From: Clostridia bacterium
Lineage (GTDB): Bacteria; Bacillota; Clostridia; Oscillospirales; Acutalibacteraceae
Direction of reading: 5' to 3'
NCBI GenBank assembly: GCA_017521365.1
Contig: JAFXCT010000059.1
Span: 1 to 64,000, forward strand
DNA length: 64,000 nucleotides
How positions within the stretch are numbered: the first letter of the stretch is position 1; each line of letters starts with the position of its first letter. Of the stretch, positions 7,446-14,166 are shown piece after piece. Under the pieces are notes generated by a model, which was not told where the DNA came from, did not search any database, and saw only the letters and a program-made list of their open reading frames with translations. Position numbers and translations under genes: made by a program.

Positions 7446-8840
7446 TTGAAAAAATTTATGGTAACGGTACTTGCCGCACTTATCGGCTCACTCGGTTACG
7501 TTGTGGTTGACCAATCCATTGAAGACCGTATGGCAGTACTCGAAGAACAGGTACAGGAATTACAGGAGCATAATTCCTCTTTACTTGACAAGAATTCCGA
7601 ATACGGCGAAAACCACTCGCAGGCCGAAGAACAGCACTCTGTTTATGAGGAAAAGTTTTCACAAGCAGAGGAACAGCACTCCGTTTTTGAGGAAAAGCAT
7701 TCGCTGATTGAAGAAAATCAGACGGAAATGCAGACACAGCTCGACAGCATTTCTTCTCAGCTTGACCGTGCTTATGAGGAAATTGAAGAGCTTAACTCAC
7801 GCTACAACGATATCAAGAGCAAGCACACAAAGTTCATATACCCTGCCGAGTTCAAAAGCAGACTCAAGCCCAACATTTATAAAACGAGCTACGGTGAATA
7901 TTACGCTGACTTCGATATAACCGAGCACAGAATAAAAGGCGGAAAAGCAGTATACCTCTCCCCTGACGGAGATGACCGAAACCCCGGCACCAAGGAGTCT
8001 CCCAAGCGCACGTTCAAGGCTGCCTTCAACGAAACCGACTGCACAACGGTTTATCTGCTTGAGGGCACATACCGCTACGGTGAGCATTATTACACAAGCG
8101 ATGATATTGCAGGCAAAAACATAATCGGTATAGGCAAAGTAAAGCTTAACAACGTTGGTAAAAACAGCAGCTCCTGCCTTCACTCAAGCGGTACGGCTTA
8201 TCTTAAAAACCTTGAAATAAGCGGCGGCACCAAATGCTTTTACGCAACACTCGGGCTGAACGAATACCTTTACATTTATAAGTGCAGCTTCCACGACTGC
8301 GAGGGCGGAAACGCACTTTCGGTTACGGGCGGTAACTCCTACCTGGTGGAGTGCGAAGTATATAACGCTTATCTCGACGGTTTTAATTACCACAAGAATT
8401 CCGGCGAAAACGTTATACCCTGTGCCGTAGAAATAAACTGCAAGGCTTATAATATAGGCAACAGCGAAAACCATTCCTGCAATGCTTCGACAATACACGA
8501 CGGCGGCTCGATTATCCGCATAGGCGGCGAATACTGCGGCTGTCACGGCGGCAACGTTGCCGACACGGGCACAAGCGAGCAGGTACTCTCCTACAGTCTC
8601 AACCTCGGTGTTTATTCGCACGGCTCAACACAGTCCGACCCGGAACACCCCGAATTTAACAGCAGCTTCTGGGCACGCTACACAAATATGTGGCTTTATG
8701 AATGTAAGTCCGATTCAAGTACCTATGACATAACGGCGCTGTCATATTCATCCGTTTACACAACGGGAATGAATACCGATAAGCTTTTCAGCGGTGATAC
8801 AAGCTACACCGATAAATCTTCAACAATTACAGAAAAATAA
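7446..8840 (+). CDS. Coiled-coil plus parallel beta-helix protein, exported or membrane-tethered
   Basis: A 464-residue protein of unknown function. Residues 1-22 (KKFMVTVLAALIGSLGYVVV) form a signal peptide or anchor. Residues 25-125 are a charged coiled coil containing imperfect repeats (SQAEEQHSVYEEKF then SQAEEQHSVFEEKH). From about residue 165 the VYLSPDGDDRNPGTKESPKRTF block matches the opening of DUF1565/pectate-lyase-like right-handed beta-helix proteins, and Gly/Asn-rich beta-helix coils follow to the C-terminus. No lyase catalytic set is evident; it could bind or cleave a polysaccharide, or act as a surface fibre. Start is a TTG at 7446 with AGGAG nine bases upstream; ATG 7458 is an alternative. 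Confidence 0.65.
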   Translation: MKKFMVTVLAALIGSLGYVVVDQSIEDRMAVLEEQVQELQEHNSSLLDKNSEYGENHSQAEEQHSVYEEKFSQAEEQHSVFEEKHSLIEENQTEMQTQLDSISSQLDRAYEEIEELNSRYNDIKSKHTKFIYPAEFKSRLKPNIYKTSYGEYYADFDITEHRIKGGKAVYLSPDGDDRNPGTKESPKRTFKAAFNETDCTTVYLLEGTYRYGEHYYTSDDIAGKNIIGIGKVKLNNVGKNSSSCLHSSGTAYLKNLEISGGTKCFYATLGLNEYLYIYKCSFHDCEGGNALSVTGGNSYLVECEVYNAYLDGFNYHKNSGENVIPCAVEINCKAYNIGNSENHSCNASTIHDGGSIIRIGGEYCGCHGGNVADTGTSEQVLSYSLNLGVYSHGSTQSDPEHPEFNSSFWARYTNMWLYECKSDSSTYDITALSYSSVYTTGMNTDKLFSGDTSYTDKSSTITEK

Positions 8841-8844
8841 GCAA

Positions 8845-9248
8845 AAAAGGAACAGTAAGGGACACCTATCATAAAGCAGGTTTACCTGCCGCAAAACAAA
8901 AAGGAGTACGGACGTTTTTGTCTGTACTCCTTTTCATAAGCCTTGCCCTGCAAGGTATAGTGTGTTATACTCTCTTGCTTTTCGGGTGGTAACAGATGAA
9001 GTTTTTGCTACCGCAAAAGTGAAGTTGCTCTGCGAACCCAAAAACTCGCCTTTACTCGTTTCGGGGAACCAGCAAGCAGTGAAGTTTGGGCTTGTGCCAA
9101 GTGAAGTTAAGCTTGCCCACTTTGTCGAAGGCAAAACTTCACTATCCGCAGGATAACTTCACTTACGCAGTAAACTTCACTTGCCCGTATAGGCAAACTT
9201 AGTTGGGCGACCTGCTTTACAGTAGGTCGCCCAAGCACTGTTCCTTTT
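8845..9248. mobile_element. 404-bp MITE-like element with GTGAAGTT-linked hairpin array
   Basis: The 8841-9274 gap is filled by this element. Perfect 12-bp terminal inverted repeats AAAAGGAACAGT (8845-8856) and ACTGTTCCTTTT (9237-9248) continue inward as an imperfect second block (18 of 23 positions match). Inside are a stem of AAAGGAGTACGGAC/GTCTGTACTCCTTT, a stem of CCTTG/CAAGG, an array of GTGAAGTT (8997 variant, 9019, 9079, 9101) and AACTTCAC (9135, 9155, 9173) octamers separated by tiny hairpins, and a 12-bp hairpin at 9204-9231. No transposase is encoded. The small reading frame at 8962-9156 is built from these repeats and is not called as a gene. Confidence 0.7.
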
Positions 9249-9274
9249 CTTATAATATCAGCAGTTTTATCAGG

Positions 9275-9865
9275 TTATTTTTGTAAGCCTTGGCGGTAAA
9301 CTGTTTTAAAGAAGTTTGCATCCTCGTCAACCATATCAACGCTGTCAATGCCGTATTCTTCAAGAACAGCCTGCCAGCGCTGAGTCATACCCTCGTCGTA
9401 CTCAACGGGCTTGAAGCCTGAGGAAAGGTAGCTTTTGACTGCGCCCTTGCGCCATTCGTCAGTCGTGAGGAATATGTAGTCTACACCCTGAGCGTTAAGC
9501 TTTTCAACAGCCTTGTTGTTGAGGTATTTGCCAAGGCCCTTGCCTCTGAACTCGGTAAGCATACCGACCATATGCACTTCGCCGCAGTTCTTTTCGGGGT
9601 GGAAAATTGCCGTAATCGTACCGACGTGCCTGCCCTCGTAATCAAGGAAGAAAACGTCCTCCTGCTTGCAGTCCTTACGGTAAGTGATTCTGGAATCGAA
9701 CTCGTCAAAGCCGTCATCATCGTTGATAAGACCGTTTCTGCAGCAAGCAAGCCAGGCGAGTTTGTCTTCATCGCTGCCGTCGTATACGGAGAAGGAATAG
9801 CCCTCGGGCAGGGTGAGCTCTCTGATGGGAGTACCCTTTACCCAATACATTTTAAGCTGTGCCAT
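9275..9865 (-). CDS. GNAT-family N-acetyltransferase
   Basis: A 196-residue acetyltransferase. Motif A is VGMLTEFRGKGLGKYLNNKAVEKL, with the R/Q-x-x-G-x-G/A acetyl-CoA loop in RGKGLG at about residues 126-131, followed by YIFLTTDEWRKGAVKSYLSSGFKPV (motif B). The roughly 45-residue C-terminal tail after motif B is longer than in minimal GNATs. Substrate unknown. ATG 9865 is the start, with GAGGTGAT upstream; the apparent GTG at 9874 lies inside that ribosome site. It has its own strong promoter and no operon partner. Confidence 0.85.
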   Translation of the reverse strand: MAQLKMYWVKGTPIRELTLPEGYSFSVYDGSDEDKLAWLACCRNGLINDDDGFDEFDSRITYRKDCKQEDVFFLDYEGRHVGTITAIFHPEKNCGEVHMVGMLTEFRGKGLGKYLNNKAVEKLNAQGVDYIFLTTDEWRKGAVKSYLSSGFKPVEYDEGMTQRWQAVLEEYGIDSVDMVDEDANFFKTVYRQGLQK

Positions 9866-9907
9866 ATATATCACCTCATAAATAGATTTTATAATAATTG
9901 CTTAACT

Positions 9908-9936
9908 ATAATATAAAAACACAACTCAAAAGTCAA
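9908..9936 (-). promoter_or_regulatory. Sigma-A promoter of the GNAT gene
   Basis: Minus strand TTGACT (9936-9931), 17-base spacer, TATTAT (9913-9908). Confidence 0.7.
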
Positions 9937-10027
9937 GATTCAAGCACTTTTCTGCACAAAATTTTTACACATAAAAAAGCTGCCCGTTTTTGGCAGGACA
10001 GCACTTTGTGAGTTCTTGTGATGTTGT

Positions 10028-10056
10028 ACCAATCAGAGAACCGTCCCCTGATTGGT
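10028..10056. repeat. REP-like palindromic repeat, left copy
   Basis: ACCAATCAG and CTGATTGGT flank an 11-base centre containing the GAACCGTCCC core. An inverted copy lies at 10468-10493. Confidence 0.75.
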
Positions 10057-10478
10057 AAACTCAGCAGCAAGCAGATTGGCTATTGCCGCACCGAGGCTGT
10101 GACCTGTTACAAGAATAATCGGATTGGTTAAAGCTGAAATGTCATTTTCTAAGTTTTGTGCAACCTCGTCTTTCAAAGCAACGAATCTGTTATCCATCGG
10201 ATAAAGTTGCGTGATCGCATTATTTATCCAATCATTCAGAGTAACAGAGCCGCGCACAGTAACGACTACAAACGGTCGAGTAGGAATTGGTTCATCTTCA
10301 GTTAGTTGAAGATCAGATAGAAGAGCATTTGTATTGGTGTTGACAGTACATACGCTATCATATAAAGACTCTGAAATGTCACTTTGATATATTCCCAAAT
10401 TACTATCATTATTTTCTACTCCTTGTTCTTCATCAGTATTGTTTTCAGTAATCGAAAACCCAATGCTAATCAGGGGAC
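10033..10478 (-). pseudogene. Lipase (class 3) fragment between inverted repeats
   Basis: An open frame of about 145 codons with the alpha/beta-hydrolase region of class 3 lipases: FVVVTVRGSVTLNDW, then IILVTGHSLGAAIANLLAAEF, whose GHSLG is the nucleophile elbow. The frame has no convincing start codon or ribosome site; upstream it closes inside the right REP-like repeat, and at the 3' end it runs straight into the left repeat and stops. A complete class 3 lipase would need more sequence on both sides to supply the catalytic Asp and His. It is therefore a captured or eroded gene piece and probably not functional. Confidence 0.7.
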
Positions 10479-10493
10479 GGTTCTATGATTGGT
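10468..10493. repeat. REP-like palindromic repeat, right copy
   Basis: AATCAGGGGACGGTTCTATGATT is the reverse complement of the left copy's core with one mismatch. Together the two copies frame the lipase fragment. Confidence 0.75.
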
Positions 10494-10609
10494 CTCCTGA
10501 TTGATTAATTATTACATATTAAATACTGTGTAAATCCATTCAAACCACTGGAATCGCCGCCTTTTATTTTTTGCAAACACATTATAACACATATTTTCCC
10601 AAAAAAGAA

Positions 10610-10650
10610 GTTACAAATAGTTACAAAATGGTTACAAATGGTTACAAATT
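10610..10650. repeat. Four tandem 10-bp repeats, GTTACAAATG type
   Basis: Four units of GTTACAAAT(A/G/T), one with an extra A, in AT-rich intergenic DNA. Apart from these repeats and the promoter just downstream, the 10494-10753 gap shows nothing recognisable. Confidence 0.7.
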
Positions 10651-10686
10651 CCAACAGCGTGTAAGATTTTTAGAATTCCATCTGTG

Positions 10687-10715
10687 TTGACGAAAGAAAT
10701 AATGTGTGATAAATT
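10687..10715 (+). promoter_or_regulatory. Candidate promoter of the TIM-barrel isomerase gene
   Basis: TTGACG (10687-10692), 17-base spacer, TAAATT (10710-10715). Confidence 0.45.
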
Positions 10716-10753
10716 TAAAATCACAAAAAGTAATTGGTAAAAGAGGTATCGGA

Positions 10754-11617
10754 ATGTACAGACAGCTTTTGGCTTTGAGTGTTAACGAGCAATTCGGAGT
10801 TGACACGAAAACACAGATAAAAATGTTCAAGGAAGCGGGCTTTGACGGCTTTTTTACGCCGTGGAAAAAAGGAGACCCGATTGAGAAATATGCGGCTTAC
10901 GCCAGGAAAATCGGTATGATTTACCAGTCGATCCACGCACCGTTCGGAAAATCCGCAATTATGTGGCACGGTAAGGACAGCGAGGCTGACCCTGCGGTTG
11001 AGGAGCTTATTGAGTGCGTGAAGGTCTGCGAAAAAAACGGCATTCCGATTATGGTGTGCCACACGTACATCGGCTTTGACGATGACCGCAAGCCGAATGA
11101 AATCGGGCTTGAAAGATACGGCAGAGTTGTACGCGAAGCCGAAAAAAGGAACGTGAAAATCGCTTTTGAAAACACCGAGGGCGAAGAATACCTCACCGCA
11201 CTTATGGAGCATTTCAAAGAAAGCCCCAACGTTGGCTTCTGCCTGGATACGGGGCACGAGATGTGCTACAACTTTTCAAAGGACCTGCTTGCCCTTTACG
11301 GCGACAGGCTGATTGCAACACACATCAACGACAACCTCGGAATAAGCGATTTTGACGGTCATATTTTCTGGACGGACGATTTGCACCTGCTCCCCTTTGA
11401 CGGAATCGGTAACTGGGAGGGACTTGCAAAAAGGCTTGACGAACACGGCTACAACGGGATTATGACATTTGAGCTAAACACAAAATCCAAGCCCGACAGA
11501 CACGAAAACGACAAGTACGAGGAAATGCCGCTTGAGCTTTACCTTGCCGAGGCTTATTCAAGGGCATGCAGACTTGCGGCAAAGAGAAAAATAAATATGA
11601 AAAACGGTAATTGTTAA
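10754..11617 (+). CDS. Sugar phosphate isomerase/epimerase-family TIM barrel
   Basis: A 287-residue protein of the xylose isomerase-like/AP-endonuclease 2 superfamily, whose members are metal-dependent sugar isomerases, epimerases or dehydratases. Signature pieces are the IHAPFG strand near residue 60, IMVCHTY, IAFENTEGEEY (metal-binding Glu), VGFCLDTGHEM (Asp/His), THINDN (His) and IMTFELN (Glu). The start is ATG 10754 with GAGG seven bases upstream; the upstream ATG at 10706 lies within the likely -10 region. No operon partner fixes the substrate. Confidence 0.8.
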   Translation: MYRQLLALSVNEQFGVDTKTQIKMFKEAGFDGFFTPWKKGDPIEKYAAYARKIGMIYQSIHAPFGKSAIMWHGKDSEADPAVEELIECVKVCEKNGIPIMVCHTYIGFDDDRKPNEIGLERYGRVVREAEKRNVKIAFENTEGEEYLTALMEHFKESPNVGFCLDTGHEMCYNFSKDLLALYGDRLIATHINDNLGISDFDGHIFWTDDLHLLPFDGIGNWEGLAKRLDEHGYNGIMTFELNTKSKPDRHENDKYEEMPLELYLAEAYSRACRLAAKRKINMKNGNC

Positions 11618-11691
11618 CAAAATTGTAACTAATTGAGGCAACATATCTGTTAAAATAGAAAAAAGCTTTATACAAGGGAGAGATATGGAAT

Positions 11692-12933
11692 ATGGACCTT
11701 AAAAATCTTATCGCCAAAAAAAATGAAGCTGCAAAATATATGGTTAAGGAAATAACCTATATCTGCAAAAACTTCGAAAAGAGACCGCCCGGCTCAAAGG
11801 GCGAGGAGCAGGCCTGCCGCTATATGGCACAGGTGCTCAAGGATGACTGCGGCTGTGAAAGAGTTGAGGTTGAGTCCTTCAAGGAAAACCCCCGTTCCTT
11901 CTACGGCTGGATTTATTTCACAATCACATTTGTTCTTCTTGCTTTCGTAGCGCTGTTCTTCTTCCCGCTTGCAAGTATTGTCCTTATCGGTGTCGGTCTG
12001 TGGCTTGTGCTTGCTCAGTTCGGCGTTTACAAAAAGCTGCTTGACCCGATTTTCCCCGAGGAAACAGGCCACAACGTAACGGCTATTAAAAAGTGCACGG
12101 GCGAAACCAAGAGAAGAATTATCTTCAACGGCCACCCCGATGCTGCCTGGGAATGGCCGGTTAACTACGCTATGGGCGGTGTCGGCTTCGAAGGCCACGC
12201 TATCCTTTGCGGTGTCGGCGCAATTTACTACCTCGTGCTCGCTATTATTTACATAGCTCAGAACGGTATCGGCTTCGGCGTTGCAGATACTTCCGACCCC
12301 GTCGTTAAGGCTATGCTCGGCGGTATCGCATTCCTTCCCTTCCTCATCGGCCTTTACTGGATGGTCAACTACAAGAGACCCGTTGACGGCGCAAACGACA
12401 ACCTTTCCGGCTGTTATATGGGTATTGCAATCCTCAAGGCACTCAAGGACGAGGGCATCGAGCTTGAAAACACCGAAATAGGCGTTGTTCTCACAGGCTC
12501 CGAGGAAGCAGGTCTGCGCGGCGCAAAGGCTTGGTGCGAGGCTCACAAGGGCGAATTCGACGACGTTCCCACCTTTATTTACTCATACGACACAATTTAC
12601 GACCCGAAGTACCTTATGACAAACTACCGTGACCTCAACGGCACTGTCAAGGCTGACAAGGACGTTTCCGACCTGTTTATGGAAGCTGCCGCAGAGCTTG
12701 GCGTAAAGTGCACGAAGGGTATGGTTCCCCCTCTCGGCGGTGCAACGGATTCAGCAGCATTTGCTCAGGCAGGTATGAGAGCAACCGGTATTACGGGCCT
12801 CAACCACAAGCTTGAAAGCTACTACCACACAAGACGTGATACATACGACAATATGAACGAAGGCGGTCTTGCAGATTGCTTCGCAGTAAGCGTTAGAGTG
12901 CTCGAAAAGTTCGATGCAGGCGCAAAGCAGTAA
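11692..12933 (+). CDS. M28-family zinc peptidase with membrane segments inserted in the catalytic domain
   Basis: A 413-residue protein with the M28 aminopeptidase metal set: NGHPD (His148, Asp150), GANDNLSG (Asp236), TGSEEAGLRGA (Glu271/Glu272), then ATDSAAF and a late His in SYYHTRRDTYDN. Unlike soluble M28 enzymes it has hydrophobic segments at about 73-110 (before the first metal ligand) and at about 167-190 and 205-227, which fall between the first His-x-Asp and the bridging Asp. It is therefore predicted to be a membrane-embedded aminopeptidase or peptidase-like protein. The ATG at 11692 has GGGAG 11 bases upstream. A terminator follows at 12974. Confidence 0.8.
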   Translation: MDLKNLIAKKNEAAKYMVKEITYICKNFEKRPPGSKGEEQACRYMAQVLKDDCGCERVEVESFKENPRSFYGWIYFTITFVLLAFVALFFFPLASIVLIGVGLWLVLAQFGVYKKLLDPIFPEETGHNVTAIKKCTGETKRRIIFNGHPDAAWEWPVNYAMGGVGFEGHAILCGVGAIYYLVLAIIYIAQNGIGFGVADTSDPVVKAMLGGIAFLPFLIGLYWMVNYKRPVDGANDNLSGCYMGIAILKALKDEGIELENTEIGVVLTGSEEAGLRGAKAWCEAHKGEFDDVPTFIYSYDTIYDPKYLMTNYRDLNGTVKADKDVSDLFMEAAAELGVKCTKGMVPPLGGATDSAAFAQAGMRATGITGLNHKLESYYHTRRDTYDNMNEGGLADCFAVSVRVLEKFDAGAKQ

Positions 12934-12942
12934 AACCAATTC

Positions 12943-12970
12943 GCAATACGTAATTCGTAATTCATAATTA
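12943..12970. repeat. TAATTCG simple repeat, copy 2
   Basis: Units of TACGTAATTCGTAATTC type directly after the M28 gene. Confidence 0.6.
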
Positions 12971-12973
12971 TTA

Positions 12974-13012
12974 AAGGTGCGTTATCTTCATCGGATAACG
13001 CACCTTGTTTTA
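12974..13012 (+). terminator. Terminator after the M28 peptidase gene
   Basis: A 13-bp perfect stem AAGGTGCGTTATC (12974-12986)/GATAACGCACCTT (12994-13006), followed by GTTTTATT. Confidence 0.8.
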
Positions 13013-13024
13013 TTCACTGTTTTT

Positions 13025-13049
13025 TGGGACGTCGAGGACGCCGTCCCCT
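13025..13049. repeat. Short GGGACG/CGTCCC inverted repeat
   Basis: GGGACG and CGTCCC flank a GC-rich centre. It belongs to the repeat-rich 12934-13216 gap, in which no gene is seen. Confidence 0.5.
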
Positions 13050-13076
13050 ACGAGTAGCGTTAACGGCAAGCATGAC

Positions 13077-13199
13077 CTCCTTTTAAAAGGAGGTGGCACG
13101 GCATAGCCGTGACGGAGGATTGTCAATATAAATATCAATTAAAATCTTTAGAGCAACCCTCAGTCACCTTCGGTGACAGCTCCCTTCAAAGGGAGCCCT
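13077..13199. repeat. Pair of inverted two-hairpin repeats
   Basis: Left unit (13077-13123): the perfect palindrome CCTCCTTTTAAAAGGAGG, a short TGG linker, hairpin CACGGC-ata-GCCGTG, and a GGAGGATTG tail. Right unit (13152-13197), in opposite orientation, reads on the minus strand as CTCCCTT-tga-AGGGAG, CTG, TCACC-gaa-GGTGA, GAGGGTTG. The two have the same order of elements but different, self-complementary stem sequences. Confidence 0.75.
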
Positions 13200-13216
13200 T
13201 GGCAAATTTTGCAACT

Positions 13217-14104
13217 CTACATTAATGATTCTCTCTCCAAATCTGCCAAAAGTCTGTCATATATAGCATTGAGCCTTGAAATTATTTCAGAACTTACTTC
13301 AACCGTATTTCCGTTAAAAGACATTCCCCGTTCACCCATAAAATCTACACAATACAGAAGCGAATAAAACAAAAACGCTTCTTTTTGCTTTGGCGATATC
13401 TTCATTTTTTCAAGCAAGAAATCTATATATGCGGTATCGTTTCCATCATTAAGCAAAGCAACATTTGTAAGTGCAACAAAAGTTAACGGGTCCCCGTAAC
13501 CTAAACAATCAATATCTACAACACCAGAAACCCGCCCATTGTCAATCATCAAATTTTTTGTGCTGATATCATCAAGATAAGCAACAGGCTTTATTGAACG
13601 GAAATATTTCTCAAATCGCTTTGACAAATCTGCCACAGAATCAACTTTTGTCAGATTAAAATACTTATTTTTAGCTATTCTTTCTATAGCCCTTTTCAGC
13701 ATTTGCTCAACCCAATCTGATTGGTTAAAAGATTGAGTTAATTCTACGGCAGAAACCTTATTTTGAATATCGCAAACTTCATTTGCAATAATTCGTTTAT
13801 CTTCAATCGATAAATCTGCATACACCAATCCTAAATCTTTGCCGTCAATGCAAACAGAAATCATATAGTATAAATCTTGATATTTCCCTGCAAAGAGTAT
13901 TTGCGCTACAGGTACGCCGAGATTATACAACGTTTCTGTCAACTCTATTGTTTCATTATAAGGTGTTATGTTGCATCGGACAACATACTTTTTATTCTCA
14001 GTTTTAATACTAAAAACATAATTATCCAAGCCGACAGAAATCCGCTTAATTTCTGTCGGCTGAATACCGTTAATATTACAAATTTGGCGAATTATATTAT
14101 TCAT
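13217..14104 (-). CDS. Aminoglycoside/choline phosphotransferase-like kinase
   Basis: A 295-residue protein kinase-like phosphotransferase. The catalytic loop appears as AYLDDISTKNLMI (about residues 175-187), in place of the usual HGD-x4-N: the His-Gly is replaced by Tyr-Leu while Asp178 and Asn184 remain. The metal-binding DxD follows in VVDIDCLGYGDP (about 196-206). Such enzymes phosphorylate small molecules such as choline, sugars or aminoglycosides. The gene is clearly more AT-rich than its neighbours, has no clear ribosome site at ATG 14104, and is bordered by repeats on both sides, which suggests horizontal acquisition. No resistance function can be claimed. Confidence 0.75.
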   Translation of the reverse strand: MNNIIRQICNINGIQPTEIKRISVGLDNYVFSIKTENKKYVVRCNITPYNETIELTETLYNLGVPVAQILFAGKYQDLYYMISVCIDGKDLGLVYADLSIEDKRIIANEVCDIQNKVSAVELTQSFNQSDWVEQMLKRAIERIAKNKYFNLTKVDSVADLSKRFEKYFRSIKPVAYLDDISTKNLMIDNGRVSGVVDIDCLGYGDPLTFVALTNVALLNDGNDTAYIDFLLEKMKISPKQKEAFLFYSLLYCVDFMGERGMSFNGNTVEVSSEIISRLNAIYDRLLADLERESLM

Positions 14105-14127
14105 AATATTGCATCTGTATATACAGG

Positions 14128-14166
14128 AATAATTGCGAATTGCGAATTACGAATTACGAATTGTAA
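14128..14166. repeat. AATTGCG/AATTACG simple repeat, copy 3
   Basis: Tandem GCGAATT and ACGAATT units. They overlap the last codons and stop codon of the GH78 gene. Confidence 0.65.

Noticed and set aside
8962..9156. A 64-codon open frame inside the hairpin element.
   Set aside because: It is made of the GTGAAGTT repeats and hairpins, has no ribosome site, and its antisense strand is equally open.
9001..9196. Regularly spaced octamers that could suggest a CRISPR array.
   Set aside because: The repeats are only 8 bases, occur in both orientations, and the spacers are short hairpins of unequal length; no cas gene is present.
11794..12546. A 250-codon minus-strand frame opposite the M28 peptidase.
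   Set aside because: Shadow of the real gene; composition and lack of a ribosome site fit an antisense artefact.
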